Counted from the stretch's first letter, positions 1 to 5,051 are shown. The stretch: 5,051 bases of DNA from Nitrosomonas sp. (GCA_029881855.1 JAOULU010000143.1:1-5051), one strand, 5' to 3'. Made by a program: numbers and translations. The notes: a model not told the origin generated them from the sequence alone.

Positions 1-555
1 ATTCGTGCTATTGACATAAATATTATTCACATCCAGCAATAAATCACAGTCAGCTTCTTCCAGTACGGCTGTGAGAAAATCGATTTCTGCCATTTCTTGG
101 CCTGGTGCAGCATAGTAAGAGACGTTCTCCATGGCAATACGTTGCCCCAGAATGTCTTGCGCCTGTTTGATACGCCCAGCAACATAATGTACAGCTTCTT
201 CAGTAAAGGGGATGGGCAATAGGTCATAAAGATGACCGTCATCGCTACAATAACTTAGATGTTCACTGTAACAACGGATTTGATGTTCTCGAATAAAGTG
301 TTTGAGGCGCTGTAGAAAGGCTTCGTCTAACGGGGAAGGGCCGCCGATAGATAAAGATAGGCCATGACAGATAAATGGAGCGCGTTCTGTTAGTTCACGA
401 AACTTTTTACCGTAATAGCCACCAACACCAATCCAGTTTTCTGGTGCAACCTCCCAGAAATTAACGGGTTTAATGGGTTGGTCAGCAAGTGAACGAATCA
501 TCTCTCGACGCAGACCAAGCCCAGCACCATGAATATAAAAATGTTGGCGACTCAT
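1..555 (-). CDS. hvfB: HvfB, DUF692/MNIO-family multinuclear iron oxidase (partial, N-terminal 185 residues)
   Basis: Partial gene: the frame is open from the ATG at 555 to the window edge and gives 185 residues of a family usually near 280. The N-terminal motif [11 protein letters not shown] (residues 10-20) and [15 protein letters not shown] (32-46) are typical of DUF692/MNIO enzymes. Further hallmarks are the [11 protein letters not shown] strand (62-72), YSEHLSY (96-102), AMENVSYY (141-148) and [11 protein letters not shown] (172-182). Candidate iron ligands among these are H64, H99, E143, D175 and N177, by analogy with the TIM-barrel enzymes MbnB and HvfB; I did not align them. Family knowledge: these cytosolic enzymes use a multi-iron centre and O2 to convert precursor-peptide cysteines into heterocycle/thioamide groups, usually with a partner protein (HvfC, DUF2063). 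The gene starts 15 bases after the hvfA stop on the same strand, so the upstream EGKCG protein is its likely substrate. No strong Shine-Dalgarno precedes the ATG, which suggests translation coupled to hvfA. Confidence 0.94.
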   Translation of the reverse strand, partial: MSRQHFYIHGAGLGLRREMIRSLADQPIKPVNFWEVAPENWIGVGGYYGKKFRELTERAPFICHGLSLSIGGPSPLDEAFLQRLKHFIREHQIRCYSEHLSYCSDDGHLYDLLPIPFTEEAVHYVAGRIKQAQDILGQRIAMENVSYYAAPGQEMAEIDFLTAVLEEADCDLLLDVNNIYVNSTN

Positions 556-556
556 A

Positions 557-570
557 GTTAGATACCTAAC
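557..570 (-). promoter_or_regulatory. Short intercistronic hairpin between hvfA stop and hvfB start
   Basis: On the minus strand the 15-base gap reads GTTAG-GTAT-CTAAC followed by T and the hvfB ATG. This gives a perfect 5-bp stem with a 4-base loop that fills nearly the whole space between the stop and start codons. The only Shine-Dalgarno-like bases (AGGT) lie in the stem and loop. It could dampen hvfB translation relative to its precursor or protect the hvfA message end. The stem is short and AT-rich, so it may also be chance. Confidence 0.35.
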
Positions 571-1008
571 TTATTTCTTTTTTTCTCCACATTTTCCTTC
601 ACCACACTTGCCTTCTTTGTCACCCTTCATTTTTTCGCCACACTTACCTTCGCCGCATTTTCCTTCACCACACTTACCTTCTCTGTCACCTTTCTTCTCA
701 CCGCACTTACCTTCGCCACATTTACCTTCTTTATCGCCTTTCATTTTTTCGCCGCATTTTCCTTCACCACACTTACCTTCCCTGTCACCTTTCTTTTCAC
801 CGCACTTACCTTCGCCACACTTGCCTTCTTTGTCTGACTTACCTGCACCGTAACCTGATGCAAGCTGCATATAGCCACCGGATAACTCATTCATGGCAAA
901 AGGGTTGGTGTTGATATCGGCTTCAGCAGAGGCATTGCTAACAGCCAAGCTAGTTACAAAAGCAGTTCCAACAGCCAGTGAAATTGGCTTCATTGATTTC
1001 TTAGACAT
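571..1008 (-). CDS. hvfA: HvfA-family RiPP metallophore precursor with 11 EGKCG motifs
   Basis: The 145-residue protein has a Sec-type signal peptide: a basic start (MSKKSMK), a hydrophobic stretch at about 8-24 and a likely cut after NASA near residue 28. A linker with NPFAMNELSGGYMQLASG (35-52) matches the conserved segment just after the signal in HvfA-type precursors. From residue 61 to the end the protein is made of EGKCG units (11 copies, starting at 61, 66, 77, 82, 94, 99, 110, 115, 120, 132 and 137) separated by EKKGDR or EKMKGDK spacers. All 11 cysteines lie in EGKCG motifs; leader and linker have none. Family knowledge: in Haemophilus HvfA, the MNIO enzyme HvfB with HvfC modifies EGKCG cysteines to oxazolone/thioamide-type groups that bind copper. 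That chemistry is inferred here from the motif and the adjacent hvfB. The start is supported by GGAGA eight bases upstream. Part of the gene could be called low-complexity protein by a naive annotator. Confidence 0.95.
   Translation of the reverse strand: MSKKSMKPISLAVGTAFVTSLAVSNASAEADINTNPFAMNELSGGYMQLASGYGAGKSDKEGKCGEGKCGEKKGDREGKCGEGKCGEKMKGDKEGKCGEGKCGEKKGDREGKCGEGKCGEGKCGEKMKGDKEGKCGEGKCGEKKK
574..828 (-). repeat. Tandem repeat coding for the HvfA core
   Basis: The core has a higher-order unit of 33 residues (99 bases): two EGKCG motifs plus EKKGDR, then two EGKCG motifs plus EKMKGDK. Copy 1 lies at 730-828. Copy 2 lies at 616-729 and has one extra EGKCG (15 bases). A truncated copy 3 lies at 574-615. 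Copies 1 and 2 are nearly identical in DNA, and the differences I see are silent third-position changes, which points to recent in-frame duplication with the peptide sequence kept under selection. Confidence 0.9.
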
Positions 1009-1016
1009 TTATTTAA

Positions 1017-1021
1017 TCTCC
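1017..1021 (-). promoter_or_regulatory. Ribosome binding site of hvfA
   Basis: GGAGA on the minus strand sits eight bases before the hvfA ATG. It confirms the start and contrasts with the lack of a clear site before hvfB. Confidence 0.8.
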
Positions 1022-1056
1022 ATAACAAATTGACGACTTCAGTGCTAGCAGTCTGT

Positions 1057-1070
1057 CGGACTTGAGTCCG
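1057..1070. repeat. Hyphenated palindrome upstream of hvfA
   Basis: CGGACT-TG-AGTCCG is a perfect 6-bp inverted repeat with a 2-base centre, 49-62 bases before the hvfA start. It is loosely flanked by a second pair, CAGT at 1049-1052 and ACTG at 1075-1078, and lies next to the self-complementary TGCTAGCA at 1043-1050. It is far more GC-rich than its surroundings. No T-run follows on either strand, so a terminator is unlikely. An operator for the RiPP operon or an old mobile-element end are both possible; the sequence does not decide. Confidence 0.5.
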
Positions 1071-1418
1071 CGAAACTGTAAAAAGATAATAACCCAAATT
1101 GTAGTGCAGTCTTTTATTTTTTTAAATCATTCGGTATATAAAACACACCATGGCCTATTTGCGATTATGGCTGAAAATATAAATATATTTGTTGTCGGCC
1201 TGGCTTTTTTAGATGTAATCTTGCTTTTTTTGCTGGCATCTCTCTGATAAACTCAGTCCTTCAAAAACAAGGGGAATGCTGTTAATCCTGAATCAAATGG
1301 ATGAAGCAGGTGATTCCGAGACTAATAACGATGAGATGGAGGCCATTCATTCGATATCAGCTTATGAACTCAGCGGCAGTTCCCTGTAATAATATGCCTG
1401 ATAATTGAGGAGCTCCGA

Positions 1419-2138
1419 ATGTTTGATAGACCTAACCAACTTATTTTTTATGCCAACATAGTAGCGATAGTATTTGGTGCTGTTGTGATACTGTTTAGCG
1501 ATTTCTTTTTAACTGGAATGGCATTTATTATATGCGGAATATTGTTGATACTTGAACAGATCAAGCAAAATAAATCTGCTTTTTCCATTCTGGATCTAAC
1601 GAAGACGCTAACTATTCATGATACGAGTGGTAGTAACGCAACGCAGACACAAAAACAAGTCATTACTGCTTGCCATGTTGATAATAAAGTCTACTGGTTT
1701 AAGAATATTCCTGTTGTTGACTCGATAAGTAATTTTAAAATTAATGGTGAAGCCCCTGATGTACTGAAGCAAGAGAATGGTGACTATCACTTATGTGTAA
1801 AAATTCCCACTGAACTGAAAGTAACTAATGGATTTGATCTGACTTTATCGTATGACTATCAGAATGCGTTTACAAAAACAGAAGGCATGTTGACACATGT
1901 TGTTAGTGATGACACACGACACCTTCATTTAATTGTTGAGTTGCCCAAAGGGCGTTCTATAACTTCAGCTAGGGTATTTTGTAGACATAATGGGAGTGAG
2001 GAAGGATTGTTACCGCCTGTTGTAACAGGGCAAAAGATTGAGACTGAAATTACAGACCCTATTTTAGGTGCAGAATACTGTTTGCACTGGAACTGGCCTG
2101 AAGACGGGATTAAACAAAAAATAGGACGCTTATTTTAG
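1419..2138 (+). CDS. Unrecognised protein with two N-terminal membrane helices and a soluble C-terminal domain
   Basis: A 239-residue protein that I cannot assign to a named family. Residues about 9-27 and 30-46 are hydrophobic and form a tight helical hairpin with a very short connecting turn. The remaining roughly 190 residues are soluble and rich in alternating hydrophobic/polar segments, suggesting beta structure (for example HLHLIVELPKG at 168-178). They end in the aromatic cluster EYCLHWNWPEDG (219-230). There are five cysteines, at 39, 85, 126, 188 and 221, with no CxxC pair. No catalytic motif is visible. The start is well supported: GAGGAG lies six bases before the ATG. The gene stands alone, divergent from hvfA and about 120 bases before the lipase gene. 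A membrane-anchored sensing or binding domain is a guess only. Confidence 0.85.
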   Translation: MFDRPNQLIFYANIVAIVFGAVVILFSDFFLTGMAFIICGILLILEQIKQNKSAFSILDLTKTLTIHDTSGSNATQTQKQVITACHVDNKVYWFKNIPVVDSISNFKINGEAPDVLKQENGDYHLCVKIPTELKVTNGFDLTLSYDYQNAFTKTEGMLTHVVSDDTRHLHLIVELPKGRSITSARVFCRHNGSEEGLLPPVVTGQKIETEITDPILGAEYCLHWNWPEDGIKQKIGRLF

Positions 2139-2216
2139 GTGGCGGCTAATCAGTTCGATGAATTTTGATTGAATCGCATTCATGATGCACAGTATTTTTT
2201 AGGCTGAGTGCATGAC

Positions 2217-2237
2217 TATACTATTAAAAGTAGTATA
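2217..2237. promoter_or_regulatory. Inverted repeat overlapping a possible -10 box upstream of the lipase gene
   Basis: TATACTA-N7-TAGTATA is a perfect 7-bp inverted repeat 20 bases before the lipase start. The left arm contains TATACT, a good -10-like hexamer; the matching -35 would be a poor T-rich one near 2195-2200. A repressor operator over the lipase promoter, or a 5' leader hairpin, would both fit. The AT-rich composition makes chance possible. Confidence 0.35.
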
Positions 2238-2245
2238 TTACTCAT

Positions 2246-2250
2246 AAGGT
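2246..2250 (+). promoter_or_regulatory. Ribosome binding site deciding the lipase start
   Basis: AAGGT lies seven bases before the ATG at 2258 but only one base before the in-frame ATG at 2252. The downstream ATG is therefore the better start. Confidence 0.65.
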
Positions 2251-2257
2251 AATGTTA

Positions 2258-3166
2258 ATGGCTAAGAATAGACTGGCTGCGTGTTTTACTGCATTTATAA
2301 TGATGCAATTATTAGCAGGCTGTAGCATTCACCAGTCTGCTATAGCTGGTGACGGGCATTATACTGCCGATACCATCGATTTTAATGAAGTGAAATGGTA
2401 TGCACAACGCGCAAGTGCTGCTTATAACAGTGCAAAACAGATTAAAGCAGCTTTCCCAGATACCGTTCGGGTGGTGCAGGTTAGGGATAGTAAAGTACAG
2501 TACTTTCTTGAGTCTGACCCTAATGCAGGCCTTCAGATTATCAGTATTCGCGGAACAGATAACTTGAAGAATGTCAGGGAGGATGTTGAATATATTAAAT
2601 CAAAAAACAATAAGCTTGATATCTATGTCCATAGTGGTTTCGATGAGGCTACCTATAAGATTTATAATGATATTGTGCCGTTTCTTAAGAAGGAGTATAA
2701 GATTCGGCTTACAGGGCATTCTCTGGGCGCAGCTATCTCAACATTGTTAATGATGTATCTGCACGAAGATGGCTTTGAAGTTGAAAGATCAATTAATTTT
2801 GGTCAGCCTAAAGTAACCAATAAAGATGGTGCTGCACGTTATGGTTTTCTGCCATTGACACGTGTTGTTAATGAAAATGATGCGGTGCCACTAGTACCTC
2901 CTGTTACATTGCTCAGTGCATTGCATGGGGTATATCGGCATATGGGCGATGAAATAATTTTGTTAAAAGGGGAGCGCTATGTGTACCTTAAACAACATCA
3001 GGCATCCAAAAAATTAATTGAAGGGTTTTGGGAAAATATTGATCATGAGAGTATTACCGAGCACTTTATTGCGAATTATCTAATCAATATAAATAGTAAG
3101 TTAGGAAAATCTATTAGGGTTCCTTATGCACAACGAGAGCTCTATCTTGATCAGCATGCTGATTAG
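2258..3166 (+). CDS. Class 3 (alpha/beta-hydrolase) lipase family lipoprotein
   Basis: From the preferred ATG the protein has 302 residues. The N-terminus is a lipoprotein signal (basic MAKNR, a hydrophobic stretch, then LLAGC with the lipidated cysteine at 22), so it should be anchored in the envelope. The body shows class 3 lipase hallmarks: IISIRGTDNLKN (94-105, the RGT oxyanion-side motif), VHSGF (124-128), the nucleophile elbow LTGHSLGAA (151-159) with Ser155, NENDAVPLVPP (205-215) with probable catalytic Asp208, and a C-terminal IDHESITEHFIANYL (261-275) with probable catalytic His263. The expected Ser-Asp-His triad is thus complete. Its reaction would be hydrolysis of an acyl ester; the actual lipid is unknown. 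The mature chain has no cysteine except the lipidated one. A FrnE-like gene follows after 21 bases and is probably co-transcribed. In-frame ATG at 2252 would add two residues. Confidence 0.9.
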   Translation: MAKNRLAACFTAFIMMQLLAGCSIHQSAIAGDGHYTADTIDFNEVKWYAQRASAAYNSAKQIKAAFPDTVRVVQVRDSKVQYFLESDPNAGLQIISIRGTDNLKNVREDVEYIKSKNNKLDIYVHSGFDEATYKIYNDIVPFLKKEYKIRLTGHSLGAAISTLLMMYLHEDGFEVERSINFGQPKVTNKDGAARYGFLPLTRVVNENDAVPLVPPVTLLSALHGVYRHMGDEIILLKGERYVYLKQHQASKKLIEGFWENIDHESITEHFIANYLININSKLGKSIRVPYAQRELYLDQHAD

Positions 3167-3187
3167 TTTTGTTACTGACAATATCTA

Positions 3188-3820
3188 ATGCAAAACATGC
3201 GTCTAGTGTATATCCATGACCCAATGTGTAGTTGGTGCTATGCATTTATGCCTTGTTGGACGGCACTGCAGACAGAGTTGTCGATAGCTGTGCAGTATTT
3301 ATTAGGTGGGTTAGCATTCGATACAACGGAGCCTATGCCATTAGCGACTCGGAAAATGGTTCAACAAGCATGGCAGCAGATAGAAAAGACTGTTCCAGGT
3401 ATCCGGTTTAATTTTGATTTCTGGCAAAAGAATACACCACTACGTTCTACGTATCCAGCATGTAGAGCTGTTTTAGCTGCCAAAAAGCAAGATGTCACCA
3501 GTGAGCAAAGAATGATAGAGGCTATCCAGTCAGCCTATTATCAGAAAGCCCGTAATCCATCGTTGCCTGAGACACTACACGAATGTGCAGGAGAAATAGG
3601 CTTGGATACAAACCTATTTATAAAAGACTTGAATAGTCCCTGTATAAGGAATGAACTGCTGCACGAGATACAATTAGTACGCACAATGAAGGTTTATTCA
3701 TTTCCGTCTTTGCTTTTAAAGCATGGCGACAAATCTTTCCCAATTATTGTTGATTATCTTGATCATCAAAAAATGTTGCGTGAAATCGAAGAAACCGTAC
3801 AAACGATTAAGAATGCTTAA
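3188..3820 (+). CDS. DsbA-family, FrnE-like thioredoxin-fold protein (CSWC)
   Basis: A 210-residue protein with no signal peptide, so probably cytoplasmic. The thioredoxin-fold strand LVYIHDPMCSWCYAF (6-20) carries the redox pair C14-SW-C17; the DPMCSWCY context is typical of FrnE-like members of the DsbA family. A helical insertion follows, with STYPACRAVLAA at 87-98, and the expected cis-proline loop is YSFPSLLL (170-177) with Pro173. Four more cysteines occur at 23, 92, 133 and 152. Likely role: thiol-disulfide exchange or isomerisation, perhaps in oxidative stress; the substrate is unknown. It follows the lipase gene by 21 bases without a strong ribosome site of its own, consistent with one transcript. 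A second ATG at 3197 is possible. Its stop codon overlaps that of the opposing DUF3135 gene. Confidence 0.9.
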   Translation: MQNMRLVYIHDPMCSWCYAFMPCWTALQTELSIAVQYLLGGLAFDTTEPMPLATRKMVQQAWQQIEKTVPGIRFNFDFWQKNTPLRSTYPACRAVLAAKKQDVTSEQRMIEAIQSAYYQKARNPSLPETLHECAGEIGLDTNLFIKDLNSPCIRNELLHEIQLVRTMKVYSFPSLLLKHGDKSFPIIVDYLDHQKMLREIEETVQTIKNA

Positions 3821-3823
3821 TCG
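3804..3823. terminator. Stem-loop spanning both convergent stop codons, possible bidirectional terminator
   Basis: CGATTAAG-AATG-CTTAATCG is a perfect 8-bp stem with a 4-base loop at the junction of the two convergent genes. On the plus strand a T-run (3834-3841) begins about ten bases after the stem, later than in a textbook intrinsic terminator. On the minus strand only TTTG follows. The stem is AT-rich, so efficiency may be modest. Confidence 0.5.
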
Positions 3824-4188
3824 ATAGATTTGTATTTTTTTATTGGTACGATGTTGTCGGCGTCATTGTCGTTGAGGGATTGGAGTATTTTCTCTGGTTC
3901 TTGTAGGGCAACCAATAAACCTTTTTCCCCATATACCTTGTCCCACATTTTTTGAGAGATACTTAAACAGGCGGCCATTGGGTTGTCGGCTTGATTACGT
4001 ATTTGGTCAATTTGCCATTGTAATCCTTGTATGCGGGGTTTGTAAGACTCAGGAACCTGTTCCATCAATTCATCAATTAATTCCAACCGCATCTGTTCAA
4101 ATTGTTCGGGATCTTGTTTGGCCACATTGGCCCAGTGATCAAAGTCAAAGTCCAGTAACTCTTTATCATTATTATTATTATTATTCAT
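3817..4188 (-). CDS. DUF3135 family protein
   Basis: A 123-residue soluble protein of unknown function. It matches DUF3135 as I know it: LDFDFDHWANVAKQDPEQFE (12-31) near the start, a central helical segment, and GLQWQIDQIRNQADNPMAAC (55-74) leading to SISQKMWDKVYG (76-87). The start at 4188 is chosen because the family homology begins shortly after it. An upstream in-frame ATG at 4278 would add 30 hydrophobic, low-quality residues. The N-terminus is unusual: Met is followed by six Asn encoded by (AAT)6. No clear Shine-Dalgarno precedes the ATG, only A-rich sequence. A weak promoter candidate on the minus strand is TTGCAG (4247-4252) and CATTAT (4224-4229) at 17-base spacing. It converges on the FrnE-like gene with a 4-base overlap of the ends. 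Confidence 0.87.
   Translation of the reverse strand: MNNNNNNDKELLDFDFDHWANVAKQDPEQFEQMRLELIDELMEQVPESYKPRIQGLQWQIDQIRNQADNPMAACLSISQKMWDKVYGEKGLLVALQEPEKILQSLNDNDADNIVPIKKYKSID
4168..4185. repeat. (ATT)6 trinucleotide repeat coding for six Asn
   Basis: Six uninterrupted ATT units (AAT on the coding strand) lie immediately after the DUF3135 start codon. Changes in copy number would change the Asn count without shifting the frame. The AT-rich start region should also leave the message unstructured and so may help initiation in place of a Shine-Dalgarno. Confidence 0.85.
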
Positions 4189-4423
4189 TTTTATTTTTAT
4201 ATTTAGTGTTTCAATAAATGTGGATAATGCGACATTTTGGCATCTACTGCAACTAATAAATATAAAATAGAATATCATGCAATCTTATTATGATTAATAA
4301 TCAGTATGTTATATTTTTTTCTAAAAGTTGGTTTCGTAATAGATAATTTGTCATTTAGGATTGGTATGAGGAAGATATTGAATAGTGGAGTGAGGTCTTG
4401 TGAAAAATTTTATTGATATAAGT

Positions 4424-4462
4424 AGGGGTTAATAGGGCAGGGGTTAATAGGAATTAACCCCT
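4424..4462. repeat. Duplicated AGGGGTTAATAGG element with hairpin downstream of the chemotaxis gene
   Basis: AGGGGTTAATAGG occurs twice, at 4424-4436 and 4439-4451, two bases apart. The second copy pairs with ATTAACCCCT at 4453-4462 to form a 10-bp stem with a 4-base loop. Because the first copy has the same sequence, it could pair with the same arm instead. The hairpin is 20 bases after the chemotaxis-receptor stop codon on the minus strand, a place where transcript ends lie, but no T-run follows it, so a standard intrinsic terminator is not shown. The rest of 4189-4481 is AT-rich and holds no gene I can support. Confidence 0.6.
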
Positions 4463-4481
4463 TCTTAGGATGGCAATGGCA

Positions 4482-5051
4482 CTAATAAGTTTCTTGTTTA
4501 AATTGATCTGATAAGCCTTTAAGCAGCTTAACTTTCTGGCTCATGGCTCCGCTGGCTGCGGTAGCTTCTTCAACCAGCGCGGCATTTTGTTGCGTTGTGT
4601 TATCAATTTGTGTGATCGCGATATTGATTTGCTCAATACCATTTGCTTGCTCCTGGGAGGAGTCGGAGATTTCTGAAACAATATCAGAAATTTTCTTCAC
4701 ACTTTCATTAATCAATTTTAATGATTCGCCAGATTTATTGGCCAATTCGGTGCCGGTTTCTACTTTGGCAACACTGTCAGTAATCAAATCCTTAATTTGT
4801 TTTGCTGATTCAGCACTGCGCCCGGCAAGGGTACGCACCTCATTGGCAACAACAGCAAAACCGCGGCCTTGTTCTCCAGCGCGTGCAGCCTCAACAGCAG
4901 CATTCAGCGCAAGCAAGTTGGTTTGGAAAGCAATTTCATCAATGACATTGGTGATCTCAGCAATTTTACTGCTACTTTCATTGATTTCAGACATTGCTTG
5001 AATAGTGTTGGAAACAACTTCTGTGCTCTTTTCTGCTTGCTGGCGTGTGTC
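4482..5051 (-). CDS. Methyl-accepting chemotaxis protein, C-terminal signalling domain (partial)
   Basis: The last 189 residues of a chemotaxis receptor; the N-terminal sensor, membrane and HAMP parts lie beyond the right edge. The sequence is a long heptad coiled coil. The highly conserved hairpin tip is present: [20 protein letters not shown] followed by [22 protein letters not shown], the region that binds CheA and CheW. The descending helix continues through [13 protein letters not shown] and [18 protein letters not shown], where methylation sites are usual in this family. The protein ends in SDQFKQETY with a TAG stop and lacks an NWETF-type CheR/CheB-docking pentapeptide. The ligand cannot be told from this part. 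No relation to the neighbouring genes is evident. Confidence 0.96.
   Translation of the reverse strand, partial: DTRQQAEKSTEVVSNTIQAMSEINESSSKIAEITNVIDEIAFQTNLLALNAAVEAARAGEQGRGFAVVANEVRTLAGRSAESAKQIKDLITDSVAKVETGTELANKSGESLKLINESVKKISDIVSEISDSSQEQANGIEQINIAITQIDNTTQQNAALVEEATAASGAMSQKVKLLKGLSDQFKQETY

Larger units (their letters stand above)
1009..1418. other. Divergent intergenic region between hvfA and the 239-residue membrane protein gene
   Basis: This 410-base stretch must hold the hvfA promoter (minus) and the promoter of the next gene (plus), but I see no convincing -35/-10 pair. A minus-strand TTATTATCT-like element near 1084-1092 is a weak -10 candidate. Two small plus-strand ORFs are visible. 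One at 1167-1247 encodes 26 mostly hydrophobic residues (MAENINIFVVG...LLFLLASL) without a good ribosome site. One at 1276-1389 encodes 37 residues with an AAGGGGA sequence too close to its ATG to be an ordinary site. Neither resembles a family I know. A TTG-initiated extension of the first, from 1062, would run through the palindrome and is not convincing. Confidence 0.5.

Noticed and set aside
27..242. Minus-strand 71-codon frame.
   Set aside because: Overlaps hvfB in another frame; the DUF692 frame is clearly the coding one.
577..583. A AAA AAG slippery heptamer at the end of hvfA, six bases before a hairpin, resembling a dnaX-type -1 frameshift signal.
   Set aside because: A -1 shift would only swap the final Lys for Glu-Ile-Ser before a TAG, and hvfB is already in the same frame as hvfA, so no fusion or meaningful product results. 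The run is explained by the Lys codons.
608..853. Plus-strand open frame rich in Pro, Ser, His and Phe opposite hvfA.
   Set aside because: It is the antisense shadow of the EGKCG repeat; its repetitive composition follows directly from the coding strand, and it has no ribosome site.
1062..1247. 61-codon plus-strand frame starting with TTG.
   Set aside because: No ribosome site, start inside the palindrome, and only the last 26 residues look protein-like; kept only as a doubtful small ORF from 1167.
2171..2200. GCAT-TCATG-ATGC followed by a short T-run as a terminator for the 239-residue gene.
   Set aside because: The stem is only four base pairs and the T-run is offset by several bases, so it is not convincing.
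4189..4278. 30-residue N-terminal extension of the DUF3135 protein from an upstream ATG at 4278.
   Set aside because: The extra residues are AT-driven and unlike the family, and the domain begins right after the ATG at 4188.
4543..5001. 152-codon plus-strand frame opposite the chemotaxis receptor.
   Set aside because: Antisense shadow of a strongly conserved coiled-coil domain; it has no recognisable motif of its own.

Overview
The window suggests a gammaproteobacterium with a moderately AT-rich genome. This rests on an HvfA/HvfB-type RiPP pair, a DUF3135 protein, a class 3 lipase lipoprotein, a FrnE-like DsbA-family protein and a chemotaxis receptor. The genus cannot be fixed from sequence alone, and nothing here is diagnostic for one lineage. 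There are no rRNA, tRNA, CRISPR or complete insertion-sequence features.

Left part (1-1008, minus strand): the most interesting content is a two-gene RiPP module. hvfA (571-1008) encodes a signal-peptide-bearing precursor whose C-terminal half is almost entirely EGKCG motifs, 11 of them with 11 cysteines. Directly downstream is hvfB (555 to beyond the left edge), a DUF692/MNIO multinuclear iron oxidase of the type that converts cysteines of such precursors into oxazolone/thioamide-type copper-binding groups. The partner gene hvfC (DUF2063) would be expected just off the left edge. The core of hvfA is a DNA-level tandem repeat that appears to have expanded recently.

A 410-base gap (1009-1418) follows. 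It holds the hvfA ribosome site, a perfect hyphenated palindrome about 50 bases upstream of hvfA, and only doubtful small ORFs.

Middle part (1419-3820, plus strand): an unrecognised 239-residue protein with two N-terminal membrane helices; then, after a gap carrying a 7+7 bp inverted repeat, a lipobox-bearing class 3 lipase and, 21 bases on, a cytoplasmic FrnE-like thioredoxin-fold protein with a CSWC motif. The lipase and the thioredoxin-fold gene are probably one operon.

Right part (3817-5051, minus strand): a DUF3135 protein whose stop codon overlaps that of the thioredoxin-fold gene tail to tail inside a perfect stem-loop, an AT-rich gap with a duplicated AGGGGTTAATAGG element and hairpin, and the C-terminal signalling domain of a methyl-accepting chemotaxis protein running off the right edge.
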